The notes: generated by a model from the letters alone, not told the origin. 64,000 nucleotides of DNA from Spirosoma endophyticum (GCF_900112365.1 NZ_FOLQ01000003.1:62001-126000), one strand, 5' to 3'; positions 51,783 to 61,519 are shown, numbered from the stretch's first letter. Program-made: numbers and translations.

Positions 51783-53183
51783 CTAATGACTCTTAACGGA
51801 TGACTCAACAAGAACACTCGTTTTTTTGATAGCGGCCATGCCGCCATCTACGTTCACTACGTTATCAAATCCCCGCGCTTTTAAGATGGAATTGGCAACC
51901 ATAGAGCGGTAACCACCAGCGCAGTGTACATACACGGGTTCTGTGCGGCTAATTTCTGCCATGTGATCGTTGAGATTGTCCAGGGATAAATTTTCGGCTC
52001 CCTCAACATGCTCCCCCACAAATTCAGTGGGCTTTCGTACATCAACAATAGGAATAGTTGGGTTCTGTTGCCAGCGTTTCGCAAATTCTTCCGCCGAAAT
52101 GCTCTCAATTGTATCGACTTCTTTGCCTGCTTGCCCCCAGGCCGAAAAGCCTCCATCTAGAAAACCAATGCAATTGTCGTAACCAACGCGGGCCAGTCGC
52201 AGAACGGTTTCTGTCTCCTGACCAGCGGGCGTAATAAGGGCAATCGGTTGTGTTAACTCAGGAATCAGGGCACCGACCCAGGGAGCAAATTGCCCATTCA
52301 AGCCAATATTGATGGCATTTGGTATAAATCCTTCAGCAAAATCAGCTGCATCCCGAACGTCCAGAATTAATGCGTTGGTTTCATTTACAGCCGTTTCAAA
52401 CGCATCGGGCGAAAGCGCCTGGCTTCCTCGTTGCATAACCCGGTCAATAGGTTCGTACCCTTCTTTGTTGAGTCGGGCATTTTCAGCAAAATAAGCGGGT
52501 GCTGCCGTCAGCCCGTCGAGCACTTTCTCGATAAACTCGTCTCTCGATTTAGCCCGTAACGCATAATTAAATCGTTTCTGATTGCCGAGCGTATCGGTCG
52601 TTTCCTTACTCATGTTCTTACCACAGGCTGAACCTGCCCCGTGAGCTGGATAAACGATAACATCGTCGGGCAGGGGCATGATTTTCGCCTGCAGGCTGTC
52701 GTAGAGCATGCCAGCCAAATCATGTTCGGTCAAATCACCTTTGATGGCTAGATCTGGCCGGCCTACGTCGCCAATGAATAACGTATCACCCGTGAAAATC
52801 GCCCGCTCTTTCCCTGTTTCATCGATAAGTAGGTACGTAGTGGATTCGAGAGTGTGGCCGGGGGTATGCAGGACCTTAATCGTTACGTTACCTAAGGCGA
52901 ATATTTCACCATCTTTGGCATGATAAGCGTCATAGCTCGTGTTGGCTTTTGGACCGTAGACAATAGTAGCGCCTGTTTTTCTGGCTAAATCCACATGTCC
53001 TGACACGAAATCGGCGTGAAAGTGGGTTTCGAAAACGTACTTGATTTTCGCACCAGCTTTATCGGTCTTTCTGGTATAAGGCGCGGTTTCACGAAGTGGG
53101 TCAATAATAGCCGCTTCGCCATTGCTTTCAATATAATAAGCTCCCTGAGCAAGACAGCCCGTATATAGTTGTTCGATTGTCAT
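51783..53183 (-). CDS. MBL-fold hydrolase with two rhodanese domains
   Basis: A 466-residue sulfur-metabolism enzyme. The N-terminal metallo-beta-lactamase domain has THFHADFVSGH, GHTLESTTYL, AIFTGDTLFIGDVGRPD and VYPAHGAGSACG, as in persulfide dioxygenase-type proteins. Two rhodanese domains follow: the first (~270-360) has no Cys at the expected loop (PIALITPAGQ), so it is probably inactive; the second (~370-460) has HCAGGYRS with the catalytic Cys. The start at 53183 (MTIEQLYTGC) is preferred to the Met at 53198. The TauE-type exporter gene just upstream fits removal of sulfite produced from persulfides. Confidence 0.88.
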   Translation of the reverse strand: MTIEQLYTGCLAQGAYYIESNGEAAIIDPLRETAPYTRKTDKAGAKIKYVFETHFHADFVSGHVDLARKTGATIVYGPKANTSYDAYHAKDGEIFALGNVTIKVLHTPGHTLESTTYLLIDETGKERAIFTGDTLFIGDVGRPDLAIKGDLTEHDLAGMLYDSLQAKIMPLPDDVIVYPAHGAGSACGKNMSKETTDTLGNQKRFNYALRAKSRDEFIEKVLDGLTAAPAYFAENARLNKEGYEPIDRVMQRGSQALSPDAFETAVNETNALILDVRDAADFAEGFIPNAINIGLNGQFAPWVGALIPELTQPIALITPAGQETETVLRLARVGYDNCIGFLDGGFSAWGQAGKEVDTIESISAEEFAKRWQQNPTIPIVDVRKPTEFVGEHVEGAENLSLDNLNDHMAEISRTEPVYVHCAGGYRSMVANSILKARGFDNVVNVDGGMAAIKKTSVLVESSVKSH

Positions 53184-53185
53184 AC

Positions 53186-53248
53186 GTAATGCGGACATCT
53201 TGCCCGCTCTTTTTGGTCGTATTGGTATGGACAGGATGTCCGCGTTAC
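53186..53248. repeat. Inverted repeat between tauE-like and MBL-rhodanese genes
   Basis: Arms 53186-53205 and 53229-53248 pair at 17 of 20 positions, all exceptions being transitions. It covers the TAA stop of the exporter (53245-53247) and ends three bases before the MBL start. The word CCGCGTTACA is shared with the trpE-trpG spacer. Confidence 0.75.
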
Positions 53249-54042
53249 AGCAATTCCCGCAAAATCATGTAACTAGCCACCACCAGCACAAACCAGCCAA
53301 ATCCTTTTTTCAGGCGGTCGGGGGCGACAAAGCGGGCTAAGTACATACCGATGAAAATGCCTGCGATGGATAAACCCGTAAAAGGTAGTATAAAATTCCA
53401 GTTCAGATCGGTATGTTGAATGTCGCCCAGAAAGCCAACGAACGAATTAACCGCAATAATTAATACTGACGTAGCAACGGCCCGTTGTATGGGAAGGCCC
53501 GCCATGAGTACCAACATCGGAACGATCAGGAAGCCACCACCCGCGCCAATAGTGCCCGTAAGCAATCCCACTGCCAGTCCGTCGAGCGCGAGTGAGCCGT
53601 AGCGCGGTCGTCCGTCTGAGGCTTCTCCTTCTTCTGGTCGGTCACTGCGAATCATAGCACGAGCCGCGATAATCATCACAATAGCAAAAAAATAGAGAAT
53701 CGCGTTGCTTTTCGGAAGCACAAACTGTTCAAACTGAAAAATTGGGTCAGGTAGGGCAGGGACCAGAAACCGCCGACTTAAATAGACGGATATGAAGGAC
53801 GGTAGCGCGAAGACAGCTGTTACGGTTAGGTCAACCCGTTTTCTTAGGATGTGATTAATTGAGCCAACCAGTGAAGTTGATCCTACTACAAACAACGAAT
53901 AGGTTGTGGCTAATACGGTGGGTATATGGAAAATATAGATAAAAATCGGCACGGTTAGAATCGAACCTCCGCCCCCGGCTAATCCGATAACCAAGCCTAC
54001 AACAATGGCAGATGCATACCCAAACAGCTCCTGTGCACTCAT
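53245..54042 (-). CDS. Sulfite exporter TauE/SafE family protein
   Basis: A 265-residue inner-membrane protein with about eight hydrophobic segments. Two related halves carry the family glycine-rich motifs: GLAGGGGSILTVPIFIYIFHI in the first and LLTGTIGAGGGFLIVPMLVLMAGL in the second. A charged cytoplasmic loop (RSDRPEEGEASDGRPR) joins them. The family exports sulfite, sulfoacetate and other small organic anions. Same strand and directly upstream of the MBL-rhodanese gene, so the pair probably handles reduced-sulfur oxidation and sulfite export. Confidence 0.9.
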   Translation of the reverse strand: MSAQELFGYASAIVVGLVIGLAGGGGSILTVPIFIYIFHIPTVLATTYSLFVVGSTSLVGSINHILRKRVDLTVTAVFALPSFISVYLSRRFLVPALPDPIFQFEQFVLPKSNAILYFFAIVMIIAARAMIRSDRPEEGEASDGRPRYGSLALDGLAVGLLTGTIGAGGGFLIVPMLVLMAGLPIQRAVATSVLIIAVNSFVGFLGDIQHTDLNWNFILPFTGLSIAGIFIGMYLARFVAPDRLKKGFGWFVLVVASYMILRELL

Positions 54043-54095
54043 TAGCAGGCAAAACTACACTTCATAATTGAGATGTTTAGTCTATATATTAATGA

Positions 54096-54127
54096 AAACG
54101 GCTCCTGACAGTTGCCGGGAGCCGTTT
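54096..54127 (-). terminator. Terminator between permease and tauE genes
   Basis: Perfect 10-bp stem AAACGGCTCC/GGAGCCGTTT (54096-54105 with 54118-54127). The flanks are A/T-rich on both sides. It lies 23 bp after the stop codon of the permease gene and separates the two minus-strand genes. Confidence 0.75.
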
Positions 54128-54150
54128 CTATATAGTTTTCTAATCTAAAA

Positions 54151-55653
54151 TTATTCAGGAGGATTATTCAAGTGACTGTGTCTCCGGCTGTACAGGAAGT
54201 AAACGACGAGACCTAGCGAACACCAGATCAGAAACGAAATTTTGGTGTCTGTCCGCAGGTTGTACATCAGGTACAAGTTTGCCAGGATACCCAACGTAGC
54301 CACAACGGGCAGCGCGGGAGTTCTGTAAGGACGTTCCAGATTCGGCTCCCGAACACGTAGTAGCCACACGGCTCCGCAAATCATGGCAAAGGCCAGCAGG
54401 GTACCCGATGAACATAATTCCGACACTTTATCGATAGGGGTTAGCGCGGCCACTGTTGAAACGATAGCCCCAACCAGAATGGTGCTTTTCCAAGGTGTTT
54501 TGAATGTTGGGTGAATAGACGCGAACAGATTTTTTGGCAGCAGACCGTCTTTCGCCATGCCCAGGAAAATCCGGGTTTGACCCAGCATCATCACCAGCAT
54601 CACGGAGGTGAGACCGGCAATGGCAGCAATCGTGATCAGATATACAGCCCATGTTAGGCCCTGGTCGGCAAATGCCTGTGCTACAGGCGCTTTCAGATCC
54701 AGTGCGTCATATTTGACCATACCTGTCAGCACAAGCGATACCAGAATGTAAAGCACCGTACAGATAATAAGCGATGCGATAATCGCAAATGGTACGTCTT
54801 TCTTAGGATTGATCGCTTCACCAGCCTGCGTCGAAACTGCGTCGAAACCGATATAAGCAAAAAACACAATGCCGGCCGCCGTCACAATCCCATTGAATCC
54901 ATAATGTTGCTGACCACCAGCATCAATAACCGGATTGGGGATGAAAGGCGTCCAGTTAGCGACATCAACAAAGAACGAACCGGCGATAATAACGAAAATG
55001 ACCGTTGCCACTTTCAAAATCACGATGGCGTTATTGGTACTTGCCGCTTCTTTGATACCTTTTACCAATACCCATGTAACGCCCCATACGATCAGGAACG
55101 CTGGCAGGTTAACCGCGAACGCGAAATCGGGAATGGCCTCACCCGCTGCCCGAAGCTTTTCGGCTTTTTCCTGTGCAGTAACGGGATCGTTCATGAGCCA
55201 GATGGGAGGGTTAATGCCCAATAAATGAAGTAGTTTCTCGAAATAGCCCGACCAGCTTACCGCTACTGTCGTGGCCCCCATCATATACTCCAGAATTAAA
55301 TTCCAGCCGATGAGCCAGGCAAAAATCTCCCCTACTGTTCCGTACGAGTAGGCGTAAGCCGATCCTTCAACAGGTAGGATAGAGGCAAACTCAGCGTAGC
55401 AGAGAGCCGCAAAGGCGCAAGCTACACCCGCCATCACAAACGCCAGCGCCAAGGCAGGTCCAGCCCACTCATTCGCTGCTATGCCGGTGAGCACGAATAC
55501 CCCTCCGCCAATGACAGCGCCAATGCCAAGCGAAGTCAGCGACCAGCGGGTTAATACACGTTTGAGTTCACTCTTTTTCATGTCGGCTTCATAGGCCGCC
55601 AGGGGCTTCTTACGCCAGACACTCGTATCAACAGGTTTTAGTTTGGTTTCCAT
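54151..55653 (-). CDS. APC-family amino-acid permease (cationic type)
   Basis: A 500-residue transporter with about 12 helices. The N-terminal part reads LTRWSLTSLGIGAVIGGGVFVLTG, the conserved first helix, followed by LCYAEFASILPVEGSAYAYSY in helix 3 and FFAYIGFDAVSTQAGEAINPKKD in helix 6. This is the pattern of the cationic amino-acid transporter (CAT/YfnA-like) branch. It is distinct from the permease at 12624. The exact substrate is not readable. The start at 55653 (METKLKPVDTSVW) is used; a Met three codons upstream is possible. Confidence 0.9.
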   Translation of the reverse strand: METKLKPVDTSVWRKKPLAAYEADMKKSELKRVLTRWSLTSLGIGAVIGGGVFVLTGIAANEWAGPALALAFVMAGVACAFAALCYAEFASILPVEGSAYAYSYGTVGEIFAWLIGWNLILEYMMGATTVAVSWSGYFEKLLHLLGINPPIWLMNDPVTAQEKAEKLRAAGEAIPDFAFAVNLPAFLIVWGVTWVLVKGIKEAASTNNAIVILKVATVIFVIIAGSFFVDVANWTPFIPNPVIDAGGQQHYGFNGIVTAAGIVFFAYIGFDAVSTQAGEAINPKKDVPFAIIASLIICTVLYILVSLVLTGMVKYDALDLKAPVAQAFADQGLTWAVYLITIAAIAGLTSVMLVMMLGQTRIFLGMAKDGLLPKNLFASIHPTFKTPWKSTILVGAIVSTVAALTPIDKVSELCSSGTLLAFAMICGAVWLLRVREPNLERPYRTPALPVVATLGILANLYLMYNLRTDTKISFLIWCSLGLVVYFLYSRRHSHLNNPPE

Positions 55654-55748
55654 GAAGGGCAATGGAGTTTGGTGATTACGTCGTTTGGGGAAATATTCTT
55701 AGGTAAAAACGTTGGGAAAGATACTAAATTCCGGGACATGAACCAGAA

Positions 55749-55780
55749 AAAGCCGGATAGTTTTCGAACTACCCGGCTTT
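55749..55780 (-). terminator. Terminator of secDF
   Basis: 14-bp stem (55749-55762 with 55767-55780; core AAAGCCGG/CCGGCTTT, one mismatch) around a TTCG-type tetraloop, running into a T-tract on the minus strand. It lies 16 bp after the secDF stop. Confidence 0.85.
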
Positions 55781-55795
55781 CCTGAAATTAATGTA

Positions 55796-58700
55796 CTAAG
55801 ACTGCGAAGGCCGGATTAATGGCTTTTTCTCTTTCTTTTCCTTCTTCGCCGTGAATTCTTCGGGCGTGGCAGGAGCGGCACTTGTGAAATCGGCAGGAAT
55901 GGCATCAAAGCCCGTTTTCTTTTCTGCCGCTACGATGCTCGGTGTAATGGCATCCTTCTCCTGGTCGCGGCTCAGCGCGTCAACCACGATTGGCGTAGCT
56001 ACAAATAAGGAGGAATACGTACCCACAACGACACCGATGAGCATCGCGAACGAGAACCCACGGATGGTTTCACCCCCAAAAATGAACAGGACTAACAACA
56101 CCAGAATCGTGGAGAAACCAGTTACTGCCGTGCGGCTCAACGTACTATTCAGGGCGTTATTAATGATCGACGCAATGCTTTCTTTCTTGCCCTTGTTTTC
56201 GGCCAGGTATTCACGTACCCGGTCAAATACAACCACGGTGTCGTTCATGGAATACCCCATGATCGTTAGCAAGGCACCTACAAAGGCCTGGTCAACGTCG
56301 AGCGAGAAAGGCAGGAATCCGTTGAAGATTGAGAAGATAGCCAGAATGATAAGCACATCGTGGAACATAGCTACAACAGCCCCATACCCAAAGGCCAGCT
56401 TCTTGAAGCGGATGAGTATGTAGACGAACACGACCGCAACCGCCAGCAGAATAGACCATAACGCAGATGTCAGCAAATCATAAGCGATCGTTGGGCCAAC
56501 TTTTTGGGAACTCTCAATTTTGGCTGGATTGCCTTTAATGCTGCTTAATCCCTGATAAACGGTTGCTTCGGCTTTCTTGTCAGCCCCCTGCGAATTGTCG
56601 TCAACCAGATAAGGTGTCGTTACTTTCACCTGATTGGCACCAATTCCTGTACCACCGTAGGTTTTCACCTCGGGCGATCCACCCAGTACGGTTTCCAGCG
56701 AGTTACGAACATCTTCAGTACTTACGGCTTTCTCGAAGCGAATGACGTACGAGCGACCGCCTTTGAAGTCAACACCCAGCCCAAATCCACGGAAAATAGC
56801 GGAGATGATACCCAATCCAATAATGACCGACGAAACCGTATAGTACAGTTTCCGACGCGAAACGAAATCAAAGTCAGAATCCGCAAAGAGATTTTTAGCC
56901 CAGGATGAGCTGAAAGTCAGCGTTTTGCCATTGCGGATATAATACTCCAGCAGGATGCGCGTGATGAAAATAGCTGCGAATAACGACGTCAGAATACCGA
57001 TAATCAGCGTTGTGGCGAAGCCTAGAATCAGACCTGTTCCGAAGATAAACAGAACAATACCCGTTAGGAATGTCGTTACGTTCGAATCGATGATCGAAGA
57101 CAGGGCGTTCTGGAAACCATCGGTAACGGCTTGCTTAAATCCTTTACCCAGCGCCAGTTCTTCTTTGATACGTTCGAAAATCAGTACGTTCGCATCAACG
57201 GCCATACCAATCGAGAGAACGATACCGGCAATACCCGGCATGGTCAATACCGCACCCAGCGACGCCATAACGCCCATCAGGAAAAACAGGTTAACCAGCA
57301 GCGCAATGTCAGCAATAAAACCAGCCCGGTTGTAGTAGAATACCACAAAGGCCAGTACCAGCAGAATACCAATAATGGAGGAGAGTACACCCGCACTTAC
57401 GGCTTCTGAACCCAACGTAGCACCCACAACACTTTCTTCAACGATGTTGGTTGGAGCTGGCAGTTTACCCGCTTTCAATACGTTGGCCATATCTTTGGTT
57501 TCTTCTACCGTGAAGTTACCCGAGATACTCGACCGACCGTTTGGAATCTCATTCTGCACGTTTGGTGCTGTGTAAACAAGATTATCCAGCAAAATAGCCA
57601 CCGGACGACCTACGTTGGCGGCTGTCAGGTTTTTCCATTTACGGGCCCCTTCCGGGTTCATGTTCATCGTTACTTCCGGGCGGCCACGGTCATCGTAGTC
57701 ATTAGCGGCATCCGTGATCACGTCACCTTCGAGTGGCGCACGACCACCGGCTTTTTTCAGGAAATAGAGCGGCAGAATTTCTTTGCCATCCGTTGCTTTG
57801 AACGTCTTGCGATCCCAGGCAAACACGGCATCGGTTGGGAACAGGCTACGAACTTCGGTCGCATTCAAAACGGCATTAGCACGGGCCGTATCTTTCAGAT
57901 AAACTCCCAACTGATCCTGGCCAACAGGAATAAACAATTGCGTTAGCGCTGTACCTTGTGCTGCGGCAGCAGCCGTATCGCTTTTCGAAGTCGAATCTTT
58001 CTTGGCACCCTGAGCGAGTTGTGATTCCAGACTAGACGTACCTTTGGTTGCTGAGCCAGTCGTTGGCGTAGTCGTTTTTAAAGCAGCTTTGCGAGCGGCT
58101 TCTTCACGTAGCAAGTAAGCGCCCATGCCTTCGATGGCAGGAGCCAGCTCGTTCAGGCGATACACTTCCGTAAATTCAAGTTTAGCGGCACCAGTCAACA
58201 GGCGACGGATACGCTCAGGGTTATCGACACCCGGCAATTCAATTTGAATCCGGCCCGACCCTGGCAACCGCTGAATGTTTGGATTGGCTACCCCAAATTT
58301 ATCGACACGCGCCTGAATGATCTGGAAGGCACGGGTCGTAGCACCGTTCACTTCATCGTTCAGCAATTTCCGCACTTCGGTATCCGACGATTGAAAGTTG
58401 ATTTTGCTACGGTTGGCACTGGTCGCAAATATGGTTGCCAGCTTGGTATCCGGAGCGATCTTGCTAAACGCACTGGCAAACAGATCGACAAAGCTCGTGT
58501 TGCTCGTTTTCTGATCTTCAGAAGCCTGTTTCAGCGCCTGATTGAATTTTGGATCGCGGTTGTTTCCCGACAAACTACGCAGAATATCGACAGGAGATAC
58601 TTCCAGCACTACGTGCATACCGCCCTGAAGATCAAGTCCAAGACCGAGTTCGCGCTCGGTTACTTCCTGTAATGTGCTACCCAGATAGACGGGCTCTTTC

Positions 58701-58876
58701 CAGAGTGAATCCAGGTAATGTTGTTTCTTGTTACGGTCAACCTGACCTTGCTTATTGGTCGCGTAGGTCTCAGCGGCATTTTTGAAGTTCCTTGAGACGA
58801 ACGTAAATGACAGGAAGTATAGACAGATAACTGTCAATACACCCGTCAGAATGAGTATTCCGGTTCTGTTTTGCAT
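55796..58876 (-). CDS. secDF: Protein translocase subunit SecDF (fused)
   Basis: A 1026-residue fusion of SecD and SecF, the proton-driven accessory of the SecYEG translocon. The SecD half has one N-terminal helix, GLGLDLQGGMHVVLEV at residues ~75-90, a large periplasmic domain with a Thr/Ser/Ala-rich insert (~260-310), then five helices (GIVLSIGMAVDANVLIFERIKEEL). The SecF half (~680-1000) starts after KLYYTVSSVIIGLG and repeats the motif GYSMNDTVVVFDRVREYL. The tail is Lys/Glu-rich. Fused SecDF is normal in this phylum. It is monocistronic; a small palindrome (58884-58905) sits just upstream of the ATG. Confidence 0.95.
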   Translation of the reverse strand: MQNRTGILILTGVLTVICLYFLSFTFVSRNFKNAAETYATNKQGQVDRNKKQHYLDSLWKEPVYLGSTLQEVTERELGLGLDLQGGMHVVLEVSPVDILRSLSGNNRDPKFNQALKQASEDQKTSNTSFVDLFASAFSKIAPDTKLATIFATSANRSKINFQSSDTEVRKLLNDEVNGATTRAFQIIQARVDKFGVANPNIQRLPGSGRIQIELPGVDNPERIRRLLTGAAKLEFTEVYRLNELAPAIEGMGAYLLREEAARKAALKTTTPTTGSATKGTSSLESQLAQGAKKDSTSKSDTAAAAAQGTALTQLFIPVGQDQLGVYLKDTARANAVLNATEVRSLFPTDAVFAWDRKTFKATDGKEILPLYFLKKAGGRAPLEGDVITDAANDYDDRGRPEVTMNMNPEGARKWKNLTAANVGRPVAILLDNLVYTAPNVQNEIPNGRSSISGNFTVEETKDMANVLKAGKLPAPTNIVEESVVGATLGSEAVSAGVLSSIIGILLVLAFVVFYYNRAGFIADIALLVNLFFLMGVMASLGAVLTMPGIAGIVLSIGMAVDANVLIFERIKEELALGKGFKQAVTDGFQNALSSIIDSNVTTFLTGIVLFIFGTGLILGFATTLIIGILTSLFAAIFITRILLEYYIRNGKTLTFSSSWAKNLFADSDFDFVSRRKLYYTVSSVIIGLGIISAIFRGFGLGVDFKGGRSYVIRFEKAVSTEDVRNSLETVLGGSPEVKTYGGTGIGANQVKVTTPYLVDDNSQGADKKAEATVYQGLSSIKGNPAKIESSQKVGPTIAYDLLTSALWSILLAVAVVFVYILIRFKKLAFGYGAVVAMFHDVLIILAIFSIFNGFLPFSLDVDQAFVGALLTIMGYSMNDTVVVFDRVREYLAENKGKKESIASIINNALNSTLSRTAVTGFSTILVLLVLFIFGGETIRGFSFAMLIGVVVGTYSSLFVATPIVVDALSRDQEKDAITPSIVAAEKKTGFDAIPADFTSAAPATPEEFTAKKEKKEKKPLIRPSQS

Positions 58877-58979
58877 GAACGTAGCCTGAACATGGATGTT
58901 CGGGCATCTGAAATGAATTAATAAAAATTGAGAGAAAAACTAAAATACCGTTGGGCAGAGCGAATTCGTCTGCGCTACG

Positions 58980-59366
58980 TTAAGGGGCATTGGTGGCTAT
59001 GTGATGCCCGAAGACATGCCTGAAGTAAGAAAAATAGAAATGCGGGAGGGTAAAATGCCGGAGTAGGGTAACGCTCAGCAGCAGTAAAATGACAAGCGTC
59101 GGTGCAGGAAGCATAAACGCTGTCTGACCTGATTCGCCCAGTTGAACCGCAGGCGTTACAACCGCTTCGAAATGGGCCGCGCTAAGTTGAGCATCTTTGG
59201 CATTCGGATCGATGGCTTTTCCCGATTTCGCCTGCTCTGTCGCCAGCTTCTTTGCTACTAACGCTTTCTCCTGCGCTACGTTGCTGTTGCCCCACACTGC
59301 CGTGAACAGGAGCAGTGTAGCCAGCATTAGGCTTGAAAGACGTTGTATGACACGCGCTTGCTTCAT
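58980..59366 (-). CDS. Hypothetical protein with two hydrophobic segments
   Basis: A 128-residue protein. A signal-like N-terminal segment (residues ~10-26, LSSLMLATLLLFTAVWG) is followed by a charged Lys/Glu/Ala-rich helix (VAQEKALVAKKLATEQAK), and a second membrane segment (~88-104, PAPTLVILLLLSVTLL). The tail is rich in His and aromatic residues (HFTLPHFYFSYFRHVFGHH), a possible metal-binding surface, though nothing in it shows a function. Not recognised. It lies 103 bp upstream of secDF on the same strand. Confidence 0.5.
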   Translation of the reverse strand: MKQARVIQRLSSLMLATLLLFTAVWGNSNVAQEKALVAKKLATEQAKSGKAIDPNAKDAQLSAAHFEAVVTPAVQLGESGQTAFMLPAPTLVILLLLSVTLLRHFTLPHFYFSYFRHVFGHHIATNAP

Positions 59367-59608
59367 AAGTTTCCTTAGCGGATGACAAATTTCGCATCAT
59401 TTTTGATAGAATGCAAATGGAATTTATAGACCCGGTTTTCAGCCTTTTATGCCTGGCTGGCCACAAAAGTAAAGTAACTATGTTGGATTAAAACAGGTTA
59501 TAGTTTGATTAAAAGCAATTGGTGTGAGTCTTTACCTGGTTACAGTCTCGTTATGTTTTGACTGAGGTCTTCGCATTGCCAACTCAACTTCGTAGTAGGT
59601 CTTTACTT

Positions 59609-60583
59609 ATGAAAACGATCTTTAAGCTTTTGATTTGCTGGCTGAGTTTATCGACATCTGTACTAGCTCAGTACACCATAGTTTTCACCAATGGCCATAC
59701 CGGGCAAGCGAGTGTCATCTTCTTCAAAACGAAGACGGTGCTCATTAAAAGTTTTGATAACCTTCGTGCACCCCTTCAGGAAGTTCCCAAGGCAAGTATT
59801 GAACGTATTACTATGGCAGACGGTAGCGTGTTAAGTACTTCAGCTATTGGTTTACAGCAGTCGCCCCCCGATCAGATAGCCTTCTTTGTCCGGCAGGAAG
59901 CTAACCGGGTTGCCACCGATGATGGATCTCTTCGGCCAGTTCCTTACGAGTGGTCTAACTTTCTGGATAAGTCCATTACGTTACTGAGTGTTAAACATAC
60001 TGAGAAAAATACCATATTCACGTTTGTGCGTAGGAATACTGGTCAAACCCGATTTATTATAAGCTCCGCTACTTACTTATACGATCGCCAGGATGTTCGC
60101 CAGGCCTTTCGGATTGTGAATGCCGGTAAATTTGATCTGGATGTACCAATCACAATACCTGCTGGAGTCGACTCAATACAAATAGCCCTGTATTTCGAAC
60201 GGGTAAGCCCAGGTTTAGAAGAGGTCAATTTCAAAAGTCTTCCTGTGGCGGCTGGTGCGCTGGGTGGCCCGGTGGGCGGTTATCTGATCACCGGACTCTC
60301 CATAAATAATCCGGCTATTAGTGGTGTGGTGGACGAATCGTCGGCACTGGCGAAGCCCTTTGGTTCTACCAAACTAAACTGTATTACCTGCGGTGGCATA
60401 GGAACGGTGCGTTGTCCGAATTGTGCAGGTGTTGGAACTGTTACAACAACAGAGCGCCTTCCAGTTGTTCGTCATAATATTACAGATTACCAAATCACCA
60501 GCCGACGTATCACTTGCCCGGTTTGTCAGGGAAACCGCAATTACCTTTGCCCTAATCGCCCAAACCACCCTGAATTGCCTTAG
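59609..60583 (+). CDS. Secreted protein with DnaJ-like Cys-rich tail
   Basis: A 324-residue protein with a signal peptide (residues 1-20, ending SVLAQ). The middle part is beta-rich and unrecognised. The C-terminal ~60 residues have paired CxxC motifs with glycines (CITCGGIGTVRCPNCAGVG, then CPVCQGNRNYLC), as in the zinc-binding region of DnaJ. A J-domain is absent. An exported protein with four CxxC-type pairs would need oxidative folding or metal loading outside the cytoplasm, which makes it odd. The start at 59609 is chosen for the signal peptide. Confidence 0.6.
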   Translation: MKTIFKLLICWLSLSTSVLAQYTIVFTNGHTGQASVIFFKTKTVLIKSFDNLRAPLQEVPKASIERITMADGSVLSTSAIGLQQSPPDQIAFFVRQEANRVATDDGSLRPVPYEWSNFLDKSITLLSVKHTEKNTIFTFVRRNTGQTRFIISSATYLYDRQDVRQAFRIVNAGKFDLDVPITIPAGVDSIQIALYFERVSPGLEEVNFKSLPVAAGALGGPVGGYLITGLSINNPAISGVVDESSALAKPFGSTKLNCITCGGIGTVRCPNCAGVGTVTTTERLPVVRHNITDYQITSRRITCPVCQGNRNYLCPNRPNHPELP

Positions 60584-60636
60584 TGACTTTCATATCCTAA
60601 TCGGAAGCGTCACTAAAAATTTCCTACTTTCGCTCT

Positions 60637-61470
60637 ATGAACCTACATGAGTTTATTCAGTTAGCCTTAGCCGAAGATGTCGGTGATGGCGACCATACGT
60701 CACTCTCCACCATTCCCGCCGATGCCCAGAAACGGGCTCGACTATTAGTTAAAGAAGCTGGTATTCTAGCCGGTGTTGAAGTCGCTCAGGCAATTTTTGC
60801 CGAAGTTGATCCGACGTTTGTCGTTGATGTATTGATGCACGACGGAGCCCGTATCAACCCCGGTGATGTCGTGCTGACCGTGAGCGGAAACGCTCGTAAC
60901 ATCCTGACCGCCGAGCGACTGGTGCTGAACTGTATGCAGCGCATGAGCGGCATCGCGACGCATACACGGGAGCTAGTCAATCTGTTGGAAGGTACTCGGG
61001 CTAAATTGCTGGACACACGTAAAACCACGCCAAATTTTCGGATTTGTGAAAAAATGGCCACCAAAATCGGTGGTGCTGTAAATCACCGATTCGGACTGTA
61101 CGACCAGATTCTGATTAAAGATAATCACGTAGATTATGCCGGTGGCATTGAAGCGGCAATTACCAAAGCTGTTACGTATCTGAAAGAAACCGGCCGGACG
61201 CTACGTATCGAAATTGAGACGCGTAACCGCGCTGAGGTGGAAGAGGTGCTACGTGTAGGACAGGTGGATATTATTCTGTTAGACAACTTCCTGCCCGATG
61301 GCATTCGGGATATGGTGCGGCTCATTAACGGCCGCTTTATAACCGAAGCTTCGGGCGGCATAGACGAAACCAACTTGCGGGCCTATGCCGAAACCGGTGT
61401 CGATTTTATTTCATCGGGTGCTCTGACCCATCAGATCAAGAGTCTGGATCTGAGCCTGAAGGCATACTGA
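60637..61470 (+). CDS. nadC: Nicotinate-nucleotide pyrophosphorylase (carboxylating)
   Basis: Quinolinate phosphoribosyltransferase of de novo NAD synthesis. The 277 residues are full length: AEDVGDGDHTSLSTIPADAQ at the N-terminus, LNCMQRMSGIATHTRELV, the substrate-binding KLLDTRKTTPNFRICEKMA, NHRFGLYDQILIKDNHV, and EASGGIDETNLRAYAETGVD near the end. The remaining de novo genes (nadA, nadB) are not in the window. It is closed by a perfect terminator hairpin shared with the convergent amidohydrolase gene. Confidence 0.96.
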   Translation: MNLHEFIQLALAEDVGDGDHTSLSTIPADAQKRARLLVKEAGILAGVEVAQAIFAEVDPTFVVDVLMHDGARINPGDVVLTVSGNARNILTAERLVLNCMQRMSGIATHTRELVNLLEGTRAKLLDTRKTTPNFRICEKMATKIGGAVNHRFGLYDQILIKDNHVDYAGGIEAAITKAVTYLKETGRTLRIEIETRNRAEVEEVLRVGQVDIILLDNFLPDGIRDMVRLINGRFITEASGGIDETNLRAYAETGVDFISSGALTHQIKSLDLSLKAY

Positions 61471-61484
61471 GAAAATACTGATAG

Positions 61485-61513
61485 CACGGATCGGCTCAAG
61501 TAGCCGATCCGTG
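61485..61513. terminator. Hairpin between convergent nadC and amidohydrolase genes
   Basis: Perfect 12-bp stem CACGGATCGGCT/AGCCGATCCGTG (61485-61496 with 61502-61513), five-base loop. It has no strong U-tract in either direction, but its place between two convergent stops suggests bidirectional termination. Its core AGCCGATCC also occurs in the hairpin at 40036. Confidence 0.7.
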
Positions 61514-61519
61514 AATGTA

